From positions 1,992,001-2,056,000 of the forward strand of contig NZ_AP024233.1 of assembly GCF_025998535.1 (NCBI RefSeq): a stretch of 64,000 nt of DNA, in the 5' to 3' direction. Within the stretch, counting starts at the first letter, position 1. Each line of letters begins with the position of its first letter. A program made the translations under genes and the position numbers. The DNA is from Desulfolithobacter dissulfuricans (GTDB taxonomy: Bacteria; Desulfobacterota; Desulfobulbia; Desulfobulbales; Desulfobulbaceae). The notes below the pieces were generated by a model. That model was not told the origin of the DNA and did not search any database. It saw only the letters and a list, made by a program, of their open reading frames with translations. This document shows, one piece after another, positions 8,853 through 18,373 of this stretch.

Positions 8853-9500
8853 ATGTCCAGAGAAAGAATACTCATTGTCGAGGATGACGGCATCATCGCC
8901 CTGCTGCTGCAGGAGATAACGACCCGCTATGGCTACGAGGTCATGGCGATGGTGGCGACCGGCAAGGAAGCGGTGGAGCAGGCGATCACCAGGAAACCGG
9001 ACCTGATCCTGATGGACATCCACCTGGCCGATGACGTGGACGGCATAGAGGCTGCGGCCAGGATACGGGCCAGCCAGGACATCCCCATCGTCTACCTCAC
9101 CGCCTATGCCGACGACACCACCCTGGAGCGGGCCAAGATCACCGAGCCCTATGCCTATGTGCTCAAACCGGTGACCGAGAAGGAACTGCACATCGCCATC
9201 TGCCTGGCCCTGCACAAGCACCGCTCCGGCTTACAGCAGAGAAAACAGCTGGCCGAGCTCCAGAAATCCATCCCGCCGCTCCAGGTCCGGGAACCTATCC
9301 TCCCCATCTGTGCCCGCTGCAAAAAGATCAAGACCGACCAGGACGGCTGGGAAGACGTGGCCACCTTTATCGAAAAGCACTCCCGGACCCGGATCAGCCA
9401 TGCCATCTGTCCGGACTGCGCCCGCACACTCTACGGGGATGAGCAGTGGTATGATCCGAGACAGGACGACCAGAACCCTGAAAATACAGACGACCGGTAA
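8853..9500 (+). CDS. Response regulator with C-terminal Cys-rich module
   Basis: 215 residues. Residues 1-125 form a receiver domain with the acidic pair VEDD, the phospho-acceptor Asp in LILMDIHL, Thr in YLTAYAD and Lys in VLKPV. After a short helical linker, residues about 150-200 contain LPICARCKKIKTDQDGWEDV and SHAICPDCARTLYG. This CxxC...CxxC block is often found at the ends of regulators and PAS kinases in this group and is likely a small metal-binding or signalling module. There is no DNA-binding domain. It follows the HisKA_2 kinase directly and is its probable partner. Confidence 0.85.
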   Translation: MSRERILIVEDDGIIALLLQEITTRYGYEVMAMVATGKEAVEQAITRKPDLILMDIHLADDVDGIEAAARIRASQDIPIVYLTAYADDTTLERAKITEPYAYVLKPVTEKELHIAICLALHKHRSGLQQRKQLAELQKSIPPLQVREPILPICARCKKIKTDQDGWEDVATFIEKHSRTRISHAICPDCARTLYGDEQWYDPRQDDQNPENTDDR

Positions 9501-9628
9501 CCACCGGACACGCCTGCCGGCGGGCCGGCCCTGACAAAAAAAGGGACCAAGCGCGGCAGGGGAGAGAGGCCACGTTCGATCCCTTTACACCTCCTGCGCT
9601 TAAGCAGGTGGCAAACAAGAGGGAATTT

Positions 9629-10075
9629 TTATTCAAATATCCATTTATCGGTATTTCTCTCCCAACCGGGAATATCATCACCGAACCAGAGCCCGATCTC
9701 GGCGGCAGCGCTTTCCTCACCATCGGAACCGTGGACGATATTACGGCCGATTTCCAGGGAAAAATCAGCCCGGATGGTCCCGGGGGCCGCCTGGGCGGGG
9801 TTGGTCGCACCCATGGTGGTCCGGGCTGTGGCAATAGCCCCGGTTCCTTCCAGAACCATGGCCACCACCGGTCCGGAGGTAATGTAGTCGATCAGGTCCC
9901 GGTAAAATGGTTTTTCCTTATGGGCCGCATAGTGTTTGGCCGCCAGCTCCTCGGATACGTGCATGAACTTCATGGCCACGATCTTCAGGCCGCGGCGTTC
10001 GAAACGGTGGATGATTTCGCCAATCAGACCCCGCTGCACCGCGTCGGGTTTAATCATTACAAAGGTACGTTCCAT
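9629..10075 (-). CDS. ndk: Nucleoside diphosphate kinase
   Basis: 148 residues, the normal length. It starts [16 protein letters not shown], the family opening, and contains the active-site His in [12 protein letters not shown] near residue 118. The enzyme moves the gamma phosphate of ATP to other NDPs through a phospho-histidine. The start has AGGAGAGAGC upstream. It is transcribed alone, convergent with the response regulator. The upstream 10076-10160 stretch is AT-rich and probably holds its promoter. Confidence 0.96.
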   Translation of the reverse strand: MERTFVMIKPDAVQRGLIGEIIHRFERRGLKIVAMKFMHVSEELAAKHYAAHKEKPFYRDLIDYITSGPVVAMVLEGTGAIATARTTMGATNPAQAAPGTIRADFSLEIGRNIVHGSDGEESAAAEIGLWFGDDIPGWERNTDKWIFE

Positions 10076-10275
10076 GGTCAGCTCTCTCCTTTACAAATAA
10101 AGAACATGATAACATAACAAAAAATATCGATATATTTTCTAGCCCGCATATTTCACAAACCTCGTCCGATACGCCCTCGCGGGCGGCCCCACCCTACCAT
10201 ATATCCCCTGGCCTGCGCAATCCTCCGAAGGGGATCTGAAGACAAAAAAACAGGGACCCCAAAAAAAAGGATTTC

Positions 10276-10336
10276 TGATTACCATCAATCTTCAGCATTG
10301 AAACCGGTGTCGGTGGCTGAATTTCAGTGGTAATCA
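10276..10336. repeat. Short copy of an inverted-repeat element
   Basis: 61 bp bounded by TGATTACCA and TGGTAATCA. It matches the two ends of the 170-bp element at 54780-54949, as if the middle had been deleted: the left arm runs through ATTGAAACCGGTGTCG and then jumps directly to GGTGGCTGAATTTCAG. It lies just downstream of recR. This pair defines a small repeat family. Confidence 0.6.
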
Positions 10337-10345
10337 CAAAAGGAT

Positions 10346-10951
10346 TTACTCACCCATCCGCTGCCGGGTCTCGATGGCCCTGGCCAGGGTGTGCTCATCG
10401 GCATACTTGATGTCCATGCCCATGGGAATACCGCAGGCCAGCCGCGTCACGCGGACCGGGGCCTGGTGCAGGATCTCCATGAGATAGGAAGCCGTGGCCT
10501 CACCGGGCACCGTGGAGCTGGTGGCGAGCAGGACCTCGTCGATACCGCCCTGGCGGATGCGTTCCAGGAGTTCCCTGATCTTCAGCTCGTCGGGCCCTAT
10601 ACCATCCATGGGCGACAGGACACCATGGAGAATATGGTACAGTCCCCGGAAGGCACCGGTCTTTTCGATGACCATCAGGTCGCCGGGTTCCTCGACCACG
10701 CAGACGAGCCTTTCGTTACGGCGCGGGTCACCGCAGATGGCACAGGGATCGGTTTCGGAAAAGGTGAAGCATCTGGAACAGAGCTGGATGGAACCGTGGA
10801 GTGCGGCCAGGGACTCGGCCAGGGTACGGGCCTCGGCGGCAGGTCGTCGCAGCAGATAGAGGGCCAGGCGGGTGGCGGTCTTCTGGCCGATGCCGGGCAG
10901 CTTCTGAAAATCGGTTATCAGCCTTTCAAGGGCCGGCGGTACAGCCTGCAT
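10346..10951 (-). CDS. recR: Recombination mediator RecR
   Basis: 201 residues, the usual length. The N-terminal helix-hairpin-helix (FQKLPGIGQKTATRLALYLL), a C4 zinc finger (CSRCFTFSETDPCAIC) and a Toprim domain (VVEEPGDLMVIEK) occur in the expected order. RecR works with RecF/RecO to load RecA at gaps. It follows ybaB by 6 bases and forms the conserved dnaX-ybaB-recR operon. Confidence 0.96.
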   Translation of the reverse strand: MQAVPPALERLITDFQKLPGIGQKTATRLALYLLRRPAAEARTLAESLAALHGSIQLCSRCFTFSETDPCAICGDPRRNERLVCVVEEPGDLMVIEKTGAFRGLYHILHGVLSPMDGIGPDELKIRELLERIRQGGIDEVLLATSSTVPGEATASYLMEILHQAPVRVTRLACGIPMGMDIKYADEHTLARAIETRQRMGE

Positions 10952-10957
10952 GACAGC

Positions 10958-11266
10958 TCAGAACAGGCCGGGAATGCGCATGCCCCCGGTCAGCTTGCTC
11001 ATCTCATCCTGGCCCAGCTCCTTGGCCTTGCGCAGACCATCGTTGACAGCAGCGGTGATGAGATCCTGCAGCATTTGCGGGTCGTCGGGGTTGATGACCT
11101 CCGGCTCGATGGACATTCCAAGCACCTCCCCCTTGCCGTTGACCGTGACCGTCACCATGCCGCCGCCGGCAGTACCGGTCACCGTCCTGGTGGCCAGCTC
11201 TTCCTGGATCTGGGCCATTTTTTCCTGAAAATGCCGTGCCTGCTGCATCAGTTCACTGATATCCAT
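10958..11266 (-). CDS. ybaB: Nucleoid-associated protein YbaB/EbfC
   Basis: About 102 residues starting MDISELMQQARHFQEKMAQ, the family start. The ATG at 11266 has GGAGG upstream; longer in-frame starts lack one. The protein ends GGMRIPGLF, as typical YbaB proteins do. It binds DNA as a dimer. It lies between dnaX and recR, the standard arrangement. Confidence 0.94.
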   Translation of the reverse strand: MDISELMQQARHFQEKMAQIQEELATRTVTGTAGGGMVTVTVNGKGEVLGMSIEPEVINPDDPQMLQDLITAAVNDGLRKAKELGQDEMSKLTGGMRIPGLF

Positions 11267-11328
11267 TTCCACATCCTCCAAGATATTTTTCCCTGCTACC
11301 GTTCTGCCGGCACCCCCATACCCGGAGC

Positions 11329-13188
11329 TCACACCGAAGCATCCCCTCCGTCCCTGGCGTCGGAATCCAGCGGTTTGCGGAACCGGGGACCGACCCGGAT
11401 ATCGCCTACCTGGCCATTGAAGATCTCCACTGCCGCCAGGACCAGGGGATCGTTGGCCAGGGCCTGACGTTCCTGCTGGGGGCTGATCCCGTTTTCTCCG
11501 TCCACTTCACAGTCCCCTTCCGGAACGTGGAAGACCACCCGGAAGGTATCCTGGAAAAAGTCCATGGCAAACTCGGTGAGCAGGGTGATATTTTCCCTGT
11601 TTTTCAGCATGGTGCAGTCCACCGAATCGGTGTACTGAATGATCAGCCGATCTTCTTCGAATCGTGCGCCGTCGGCCCGCTGCAGCACCGCAGCCATCCA
11701 CTGTTTGCGTTCCCGGACATAGCCGATAAAGCTCTCCCAGTGCCGGCGCACATCCTTGCGCCGCCCCCGGTAGCCACTTTCCGGCACAACCCCGGTGTCG
11801 TCGGGGACAGGATCCTCTGCAGAAACGGGCCGGGACTGTGCCATTTTGTCTGGCTGGCCCTGGACCGGGACCTTCTTCCCGTGGGCCGGCGGTGGAGAGG
11901 TTGGTTCCTGCCGGACAGCCGGAGCAGATGGCGGCGCTGAAGGCGTGGTTTCCGTGTCCGTCCCGGACTGCGTCGACACCTGGCTCACAGGAGGAGTGGC
12001 AGCCGGTCTCTCCGGCCGGGGTTCCCTGGCCACCGGTTCCAGCTCCACCCCCTGCAGGGCCTGGTCAAGTCTCTCGAGCAGGGTGGCGACGGAAACCACC
12101 TCGGCTGCCTGCACCGCCCTGATAAACGCCATCTCCAGGGCCAGTCGCGGCCGGGCGGCAAAGGTCACCTTTTCAAGGCTCTCAAGGAGCAGATCAAACA
12201 TGGAAGATACGGTTTCCGCGCTGTGCCGGGCCGCACATTGGCGAAGCTCCTCAAGATCCTCGGCCGGCAGATCGAGCTGGCGCTCGGGCTCCCTGCTGAC
12301 CCGGCAAATGAGCAGGGCCCGGAACCAGTCGAGCAGATCGTTGATGAATCGCTTGACGTCCATACCATAGGTGTACACCTGGTCGAGACGCTCCAGGGCC
12401 GTGGCCAGGTCACCGGCCAGCAGAGCCTGACCCAGCTCACCAATGACCTCATGGCTGACCAGACCGAGTATTTCGACCACATCGTTGGCCAGGACCTCGT
12501 CGCCGCAGTACGAAAAAACCTGGTCCAGCAGACTAAGCCCGTCCCGCACCGATCCGCCGGATTCCCGGACGATGAGCCGCATGGCCTGAGGTTCAATCCG
12601 TACCCCTTCCTGGTCGGCAAGACGATTGAAATGGGTGGCCAGTTCCCCGTGGCTGACCCGCTGCAGCTCGTAGCGCTGACATCGGGACAAAATGGTCACC
12701 GGCACCTTGTGCAGTTCGGTGGTGGCGAACATGAAGTAGACATGCTCCGGCGGTTCCTCCAGGGTCTTCAACAGTGCGTTGAAGGCCTCGGTGGTGAGCA
12801 TGTGCACCTCATCGATAATGATAATCTTGAAGCGGGAACTCGTCGGCATGAAGCGGATGTTTTCCTTGAGTTCCCGAATTTCCTGAATACCACGGTTGGA
12901 TGCCCCGTCCACCTCGTGCAGATCCACCGAAGATCCGGACATGATCTCCCGGCAGGAACGGCAGGTGTTGCAGGGTTCGGGCGCTGGGCCCTGTTCGCAG
13001 TTGAGAGCTTTGGCCATGATCCTGGCCAGGGTGGTCTTACCGGTTCCGCGTACACCACTGAAGATGAGCGCATGGGCGACCCGGTTCTGGGCCAGCGCGT
13101 TCTGCAGGGTCCGGACAACGGAGCGCTGCCCTACAACCTCGGCAAAACGTTGTGGTCTGGATTTTCTGGCAAGGACAAGATAGGACAC
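11329..13188 (-). CDS. dnaX: DNA polymerase III subunit gamma/tau
   Basis: 619 residues. Walker A (GVRGTGKTTLARI), the Zn site CEQG...CNTCRSC, Walker B IIIIDEVHML and sensor/arginine-finger motif ILSRCQRYELQ give the clamp-loader ATPase in residues 1-240. Residues about 375-480 form a Pro-rich linker and the end is a tau-like domain. It loads the beta clamp and tethers polymerase. It is the first gene of dnaX-ybaB-recR, preceded by the SRP RNA and tRNA-Ser, a common bacterial order. No clear programmed frameshift site for the gamma form was noted. Confidence 0.95.
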   Translation of the reverse strand: MSYLVLARKSRPQRFAEVVGQRSVVRTLQNALAQNRVAHALIFSGVRGTGKTTLARIMAKALNCEQGPAPEPCNTCRSCREIMSGSSVDLHEVDGASNRGIQEIRELKENIRFMPTSSRFKIIIIDEVHMLTTEAFNALLKTLEEPPEHVYFMFATTELHKVPVTILSRCQRYELQRVSHGELATHFNRLADQEGVRIEPQAMRLIVRESGGSVRDGLSLLDQVFSYCGDEVLANDVVEILGLVSHEVIGELGQALLAGDLATALERLDQVYTYGMDVKRFINDLLDWFRALLICRVSREPERQLDLPAEDLEELRQCAARHSAETVSSMFDLLLESLEKVTFAARPRLALEMAFIRAVQAAEVVSVATLLERLDQALQGVELEPVAREPRPERPAATPPVSQVSTQSGTDTETTPSAPPSAPAVRQEPTSPPPAHGKKVPVQGQPDKMAQSRPVSAEDPVPDDTGVVPESGYRGRRKDVRRHWESFIGYVRERKQWMAAVLQRADGARFEEDRLIIQYTDSVDCTMLKNRENITLLTEFAMDFFQDTFRVVFHVPEGDCEVDGENGISPQQERQALANDPLVLAAVEIFNGQVGDIRVGPRFRKPLDSDARDGGDASV

Positions 13189-13300
13189 TGGCAGCTTTCA
13201 GAAATCGGATTCAGGTGGAGGAGGTGGGCAACATCCTGTTTTTCTGCAGGCCATACGATACCCCATACAGGGATAAACAGAAACCGGAAAGCTGAAAAAA

Positions 13301-13403
13301 GGATAGCCGGGCAACCCTGCAACACACAAAGAGATTCACTACCGCTGCTTCCTCCCGGACCTGACGGAGTTCGTGAGTCTTTGTTGCGCAGGACCCGGCT
13401 ATC
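13301..13403 (-). ncRNA. ffs: Bacterial small SRP RNA (4.5S)
   Basis: Read on the minus strand, the region contains GTCAGGTCCGGGAGGAAGCA then GCGGTA, the conserved domain IV apical hairpin that binds Ffh. The outer ends pair: ATAGCCGGG at the 5' end with CCCGGCTAT at the 3' end, and TTGCGCAAC-like inner helices continue. Total length near 100 nt matches the small bacterial form. It sits between tRNA-Ser and dnaX on the same strand, as in many bacteria. Confidence 0.92.
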
Positions 13404-13498
13404 ACACCTAGGTCTGATATGAAATACAGGCCGACTACCTGTATGAAGTACTATAATTCCCCGGCAGCCAAAAGGCAACCGGAGATGCACAGTATCAA

Positions 13499-13584
13499 TG
13501 GCGGAGAGGGTGAGATTCGAACTCACGGTACTTTCGTACACACGCGTTCCAGGCGTGCACCTTAAGCCACTCGGTCACCTCTCC
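13499..13584 (-). tRNA. tRNA-Ser (GGA anticodon)
   Basis: On the minus strand the acceptor arm GGAGAGG pairs with CCTCTCC. The D arm, anticodon loop CTGGAAC (anticodon GGA), a long variable arm (GTACGAAAGTAC) and TTCGAAT T-loop are all visible. Discriminator G and an encoded CCA end the gene. The long variable arm confirms a class II tRNA. It reads UCC/UCU serine codons. Confidence 0.95.
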
Positions 13585-13698
13585 GCTCAAGAGGTGCTGA
13601 AACAGAATGAAAAAGAAAGGTGTCTCTCTTTTTCCTCCATGCATTCCTGGGACCCTCTTTTATCCGGTGTTCCATTTTTTGACAACAGAAAAATACCG

Positions 13699-14187
13699 TT
13701 ATCGTCGAGAACGGAAAAAATTTTTCAGGAGCTGGCCGCACTCTTTGCCAAGAACTCCACCGGTGATGACAAAACAGTGGTTGAGCAGGCCGTCACTGCC
13801 GATCCTGTATTTCGAGACCAGGGCGCCGGCCTTGGGATCATGGGCGCCAAAGACCACCCGCTCCACCCGGGCATGGACCAGGGCCGCCGCACACATGGCG
13901 CAAGGCTCCAGGGTGACCACCATTGTGGTCCCGGGCAACCGGTAATTACCAATTTTCTCCGCGGCCTGGCGCAGGGCCCGCATTTCCGCGTGTCCGGACG
14001 GATCATGGGCCTGGATACAGTTGTTACCCGCGGCAGCCAGAATGTCTCCCTCCCTGCCAACAAGGACCGCCCCCACCGGGACCTCGCCCATGGCCGCCGC
14101 TTCCCCGGCCCGGACGATGGCAAGTCGCATCAGGGCGATATCTTCGCTGCACACCGCTGAATTGTTTTCTGGAAAGCTGGATGCCAT
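13699..14187 (-). CDS. tadA: tRNA-specific adenosine deaminase TadA
   Basis: About 162 residues from the ATG at 14187; an upstream in-frame ATG at 14271 would add 28 residues not typical of the family. The zinc deaminase motifs are HAEMRAL (residues about 67-73, catalytic Glu) and LEPCAMCAAA. The family motif GEVPVGAVLV precedes them. The enzyme makes inosine at the wobble base of tRNA-Arg(ACG). It is on the same strand as, and just upstream of, the tRNA-Ser gene. Confidence 0.93.
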   Translation of the reverse strand: MASSFPENNSAVCSEDIALMRLAIVRAGEAAAMGEVPVGAVLVGREGDILAAAGNNCIQAHDPSGHAEMRALRQAAEKIGNYRLPGTTMVVTLEPCAMCAAALVHARVERVVFGAHDPKAGALVSKYRIGSDGLLNHCFVITGGVLGKECGQLLKNFFRSRR

Positions 14188-14422
14188 CAGACACCATCCG
14201 ATTTCCCGGTCAGAAACAATCTCTCCGGCCGCCAGATGGCTGGCCAGCAGACCGATATCGGTCCGGAACAAACGGGAAAGCCTCTCAAAATCCCTCTAAA
14301 CCCGGCATCTTCCATAAAAAACCTCTTTCCAGCCTTTGCTTTTGTCGTCAAAAGGCATATAATTACAAAAAAGATACAGAGATGACATTTTCGAAAGCCA
14401 CCAGGAGCGCTCCACCATTCCC

Positions 14423-15805
<1,383 letters not shown>

Positions 15806-15987
15806 CTATCCGCCCCCGGAAAGACCTGCACCGGCAACAGGCCCACATGGTATAATGTGCCGGACTATCCCAATCCATGCACGTGGACAATTGGAGCTTC
15901 GCTGCAAAACTCGGCTGTGCCACGGCTCATGGCACGGCGAGAGCGCGGCATCAATCTTTGTTCCGGCAGCCCTGCCACGGAGAGCCC

Positions 15988-16036
15988 GGTGCTTTTCGTC
16001 CATGTGCACATGGACGAGTACCGGCACCTTTTTTTT
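15988..16036 (+). terminator. Rho-independent terminator with a 20-bp palindromic stem
   Basis: GGTGC at 15988-15992 pairs with GCACC at 16024-16028, and between them lies a perfect 20-bp palindrome at 15997-16016. Eight T residues follow on the plus strand. It lies downstream of the sigma-54 activator. The 15806-15987 stretch before it holds other short dyads (GTGCCA...TGGCAC) but no gene. Confidence 0.6.
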
Positions 16037-16127
16037 GTCGTTCACCTCTGATCCTGCCCCGAGAATTGATTTTCTGACAGGAAATATACCGGGCGCCAGA
16101 ATCGCGACACTTTCCTCCTGTCAGTCG

Positions 16128-16838
16128 TTATCGCCGGGCGGCGACCAGGCCCTCCAGGTGGGCGATCCACTCTGCCATCCCCTGGCCGGTCGGCGCCGCC
16201 AGCTCAAAGATCCGCAAATCCGGCTTGAGACGCAGGGCCTCCTGGCGGGCCTCCTCCACGGAGAAATCAAAATAGGGAAGGAGATCTGTCTTGGTGATCA
16301 CAAAGGTATGGGCCCCTGTGAAGGTGGTCGGGTACTTGGCCGGTTTATCCGATCCTTCGGGAACCGAGACCAGGATGATGCGCTCATGCTCACCCAGGTC
16401 AAAGGTCGCCGGACAAACCAGGTTACCCACGTTTTCAATGAAGATCAGATCAAATCCGCCGGAGTCTGCCTGCTTCTCCAGCGCATGCAGCCCCTTGTGA
16501 ACCAGCGGCGCGTCCAGGTGGCAGGCCCCCCCGGTGGTAAGCTGCACCACCGGCACACCTTTTTTTCGAATCCGGTCCGCATCCCGTTCGGTCTCGATGT
16601 CTCCCTCGATCACCCCGATACGGAGCCGGTCCCCCAGTATCATGATGGTATGCTCAAGCAGGGTGGTCTTGCCGGAGCCTGGACTTGAGATCATGTTGAT
16701 GGCCACAGCGCCCATGGCCTCGATATGGTTTCTGTTCCGGGCAGCCTGCTCCCGGTTTGCCGCCAGCAGGCTCTGATGAACATCGACCACTGTTCCCGTT
16801 GCCCCATCGCTGCCATGGCATCCGCATGAATCACACAT
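16128..16838 (-). CDS. hypB: Hydrogenase nickel incorporation GTPase HypB
   Basis: About 236 residues from the ATG at 16838 (AGGAA upstream). The N-terminus has the nickel-binding start MCDSCGCHG. GTPase motifs follow: SSPGSGKTTL near residue 60, GDIETERDADRI, ENVGNLVCP with the metal-binding Cys, and ITKTD. HypB hydrolyses GTP to hand nickel from HypA to the hydrogenase large subunit. It is the last gene of the hyn operon. No histidine-rich nickel store is seen. Confidence 0.95.
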   Translation of the reverse strand: MCDSCGCHGSDGATGTVVDVHQSLLAANREQAARNRNHIEAMGAVAINMISSPGSGKTTLLEHTIMILGDRLRIGVIEGDIETERDADRIRKKGVPVVQLTTGGACHLDAPLVHKGLHALEKQADSGGFDLIFIENVGNLVCPATFDLGEHERIILVSVPEGSDKPAKYPTTFTGAHTFVITKTDLLPYFDFSVEEARQEALRLKPDLRIFELAAPTGQGMAEWIAHLEGLVAARR

Positions 16839-16888
16839 TTTTTTTCTTTCCTGTACTTGGCTGTTTAACAATCATAACGACCGGTTTG

Positions 16889-17134
16889 TCACTCCATCTC
16901 CACCTGGGTGAGGACCAGATCCGTTCCCTCGCTCCTGGTTATCTCCAGGATGGCATCCCGGGCCGGTTCCCAGTCAGCCTTGAGGGCATCGAAACCAAAA
17001 ACAAAGGAATCGACAACGATGCCGGCGGAGGAACCGATGGAGACCCGGACCGTGTGGATCCGTTTCGCCCCGTGGGCGGCTGCCAGCTCACCAAGCTGGC
17101 TCATCAGCCCCTGGGCCAGGGAAAACTCATGCAC
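16889..17134 (-). CDS. hypA: Hydrogenase maturation factor HypA, variant lacking the zinc ribbon
   Basis: 81 residues from a GTG start at 17132-17134, whose reading overlaps the end of hynD; the next residues HEFSLAQGL are the HypA N-terminus where the His binds nickel. The N-terminal domain continues normally to AILEIT. The usual zinc ribbon with two CxxC pairs is missing: the sequence jumps to a short tail ending LVLTQVEME, which resembles the family's last strand. Normal HypA is about 113 residues. No frameshift is visible that would recover the cysteines. It should still bind nickel through the N-terminus. A true family variant and a decayed gene are both possible. Confidence 0.8.
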   Translation of the reverse strand: MHEFSLAQGLMSQLGELAAAHGAKRIHTVRVSIGSSAGIVVDSFVFGFDALKADWEPARDAILEITRSEGTDLVLTQVEME

Positions 17135-17632
17135 GGGCGGCCTGCTCCTTTTCTTCCAGCACCACCCCATGGGAGGCGAGGCACTTGATGAGAATATCCA
17201 GAACCTCGTCTATCCTGGGCGCAAGCCTTGGGGACAGGCCAATACCCGTGGACAGATCCTCTGGAACCACAGTGATCATCTCCACCTTTTCCGGCGACCT
17301 GCCCCGCAGCTCGCAGAGGGAGAGAATCTCCAGCAGGCCCACCTGGTGGGGTGACATCCTGGTCTGGATATTGCCGGAGCGGACATCCTGATCGGTAAAA
17401 CGGTGAATGGAGCCCGGCGCACTATCGAGACTGACCGTGTCAATGACATAGAGGACATCCACATCCTCGATAAAGGGGCCAGCATGATGCCGGCCGTGCC
17501 ACCGTCCAGGACCTGGACGTTCTCCGGGATCTGGTAGAGGTGGTTGAACTTTTCGATGAAGTGCACACCAAAGCCTTCGTCCCGGAGAAGCAGGTTGCCT
17601 ATGCCCAGGATACCTATTTTCTGAGTCTGCAT
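17127..17632 (-). pseudogene. hynD: Hydrogenase maturation protease HynD/HyaD, frameshifted
   Basis: The 5' frame from 17632 gives MQTQKIGILGIGNLLLRDEGFG with the nickel-sensing Glu, then DGGTAGIMLAP. The 3' frame gives FIEDVDVLYVIDTVSLDSAPG, where the second metal-binding Asp and, later, SPHQVGLLEIL with the His are found. Adding one base to the GGGG run at 17475-17478 (CCCC on the coding strand) joins the two into a full-length protease ending at 17127. The enzyme clips the C-terminus of the HynA large subunit after nickel insertion. Since hynA still has its cleavable tail, an intact protease is expected, so the break may be a sequence error. Confidence 0.82.
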
Positions 17633-17683
17633 AAAAAAAGAAGAGGTCCGGAGGCCGCGCTAAGGCTGCCCCCGGACGGGAAA

Positions 17684-18325
17684 TCATGATTTGGATTGCC
17701 TGAACTTGTAGCCATTGAATATGGAGGAGATCAGTCCGTCCCTGGCCATCACGTCGTTCCAGACACATAGATAGATATGGATCAGGGCAAAGACCATGAA
17801 GTACCAGGTGAGCAGATAATGGATGAACCGGGCCGTCTGCTGCGGACCGAAAAACAGCCCGATCTGCTGCCAGGTGGCGGATTCGGGATAGAGCATGTAG
17901 AAACCGGTCAGGACCTGGACAGCGGCGGCCAGAAAAGTCAGGCCATAGGCGCTGCCGGCCAGGGCGTTATGCCCGAGCCGCTCTTCATGGCTGTCGCGCA
18001 GATAGCTGTAGATCCCCAGGGTGGCAACAAAATTCTTGATATTGCGGGGGGTAATGGGAAGAAAATCCCAGAGCCGCTCCTGCCGGTTGCCAAAGATCAG
18101 CAGATAGAGCCGGGCCAGCACCGCCCCGGTGAAGACAAAGGCGGCGATGAAATGAATGTAGCGCATGGTGGCCACCGGAAAGGTGGAGCCACCTTCGAGC
18201 ATGGTATTGGTCCATGGAAAATGGATATAAAACCCGGTCACGCTGAGAGCCAAAACAGACAGGGCAAGAGCCCAGTGGTAAAGCCTCAGCAGGATGGACC
18301 AGGTATACTTTCTTTCGTACTGCAT
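17684..18325 (-). CDS. hynC: Ni/Fe-hydrogenase b-type cytochrome subunit
   Basis: 213 residues with four or more hydrophobic helices, starting MQYERKYTWSILLRLYHWALALSV. His in YHWALA, RYIHFIAAF and FIHYLLTWYFMVFALIHIYL are the likely heme b ligands of the HyaC family. It anchors the periplasmic hydrogenase and passes electrons to quinone. It follows hynA after 48 bases and precedes the protease gene. Confidence 0.92.
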   Translation of the reverse strand: MQYERKYTWSILLRLYHWALALSVLALSVTGFYIHFPWTNTMLEGGSTFPVATMRYIHFIAAFVFTGAVLARLYLLIFGNRQERLWDFLPITPRNIKNFVATLGIYSYLRDSHEERLGHNALAGSAYGLTFLAAAVQVLTGFYMLYPESATWQQIGLFFGPQQTARFIHYLLTWYFMVFALIHIYLCVWNDVMARDGLISSIFNGYKFRQSKS

Positions 18326-18373
18326 AACTCCCTCCTGTAAATCAGAGATTGCAGATATTCCCTCCGGCCGGCA

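Noticed and set aside
13404-13498. Additional tRNA between tRNA-Ser and the SRP RNA
   Set aside because: Only a short ATACAGG...CCTGTAT hairpin is present; no cloverleaf.
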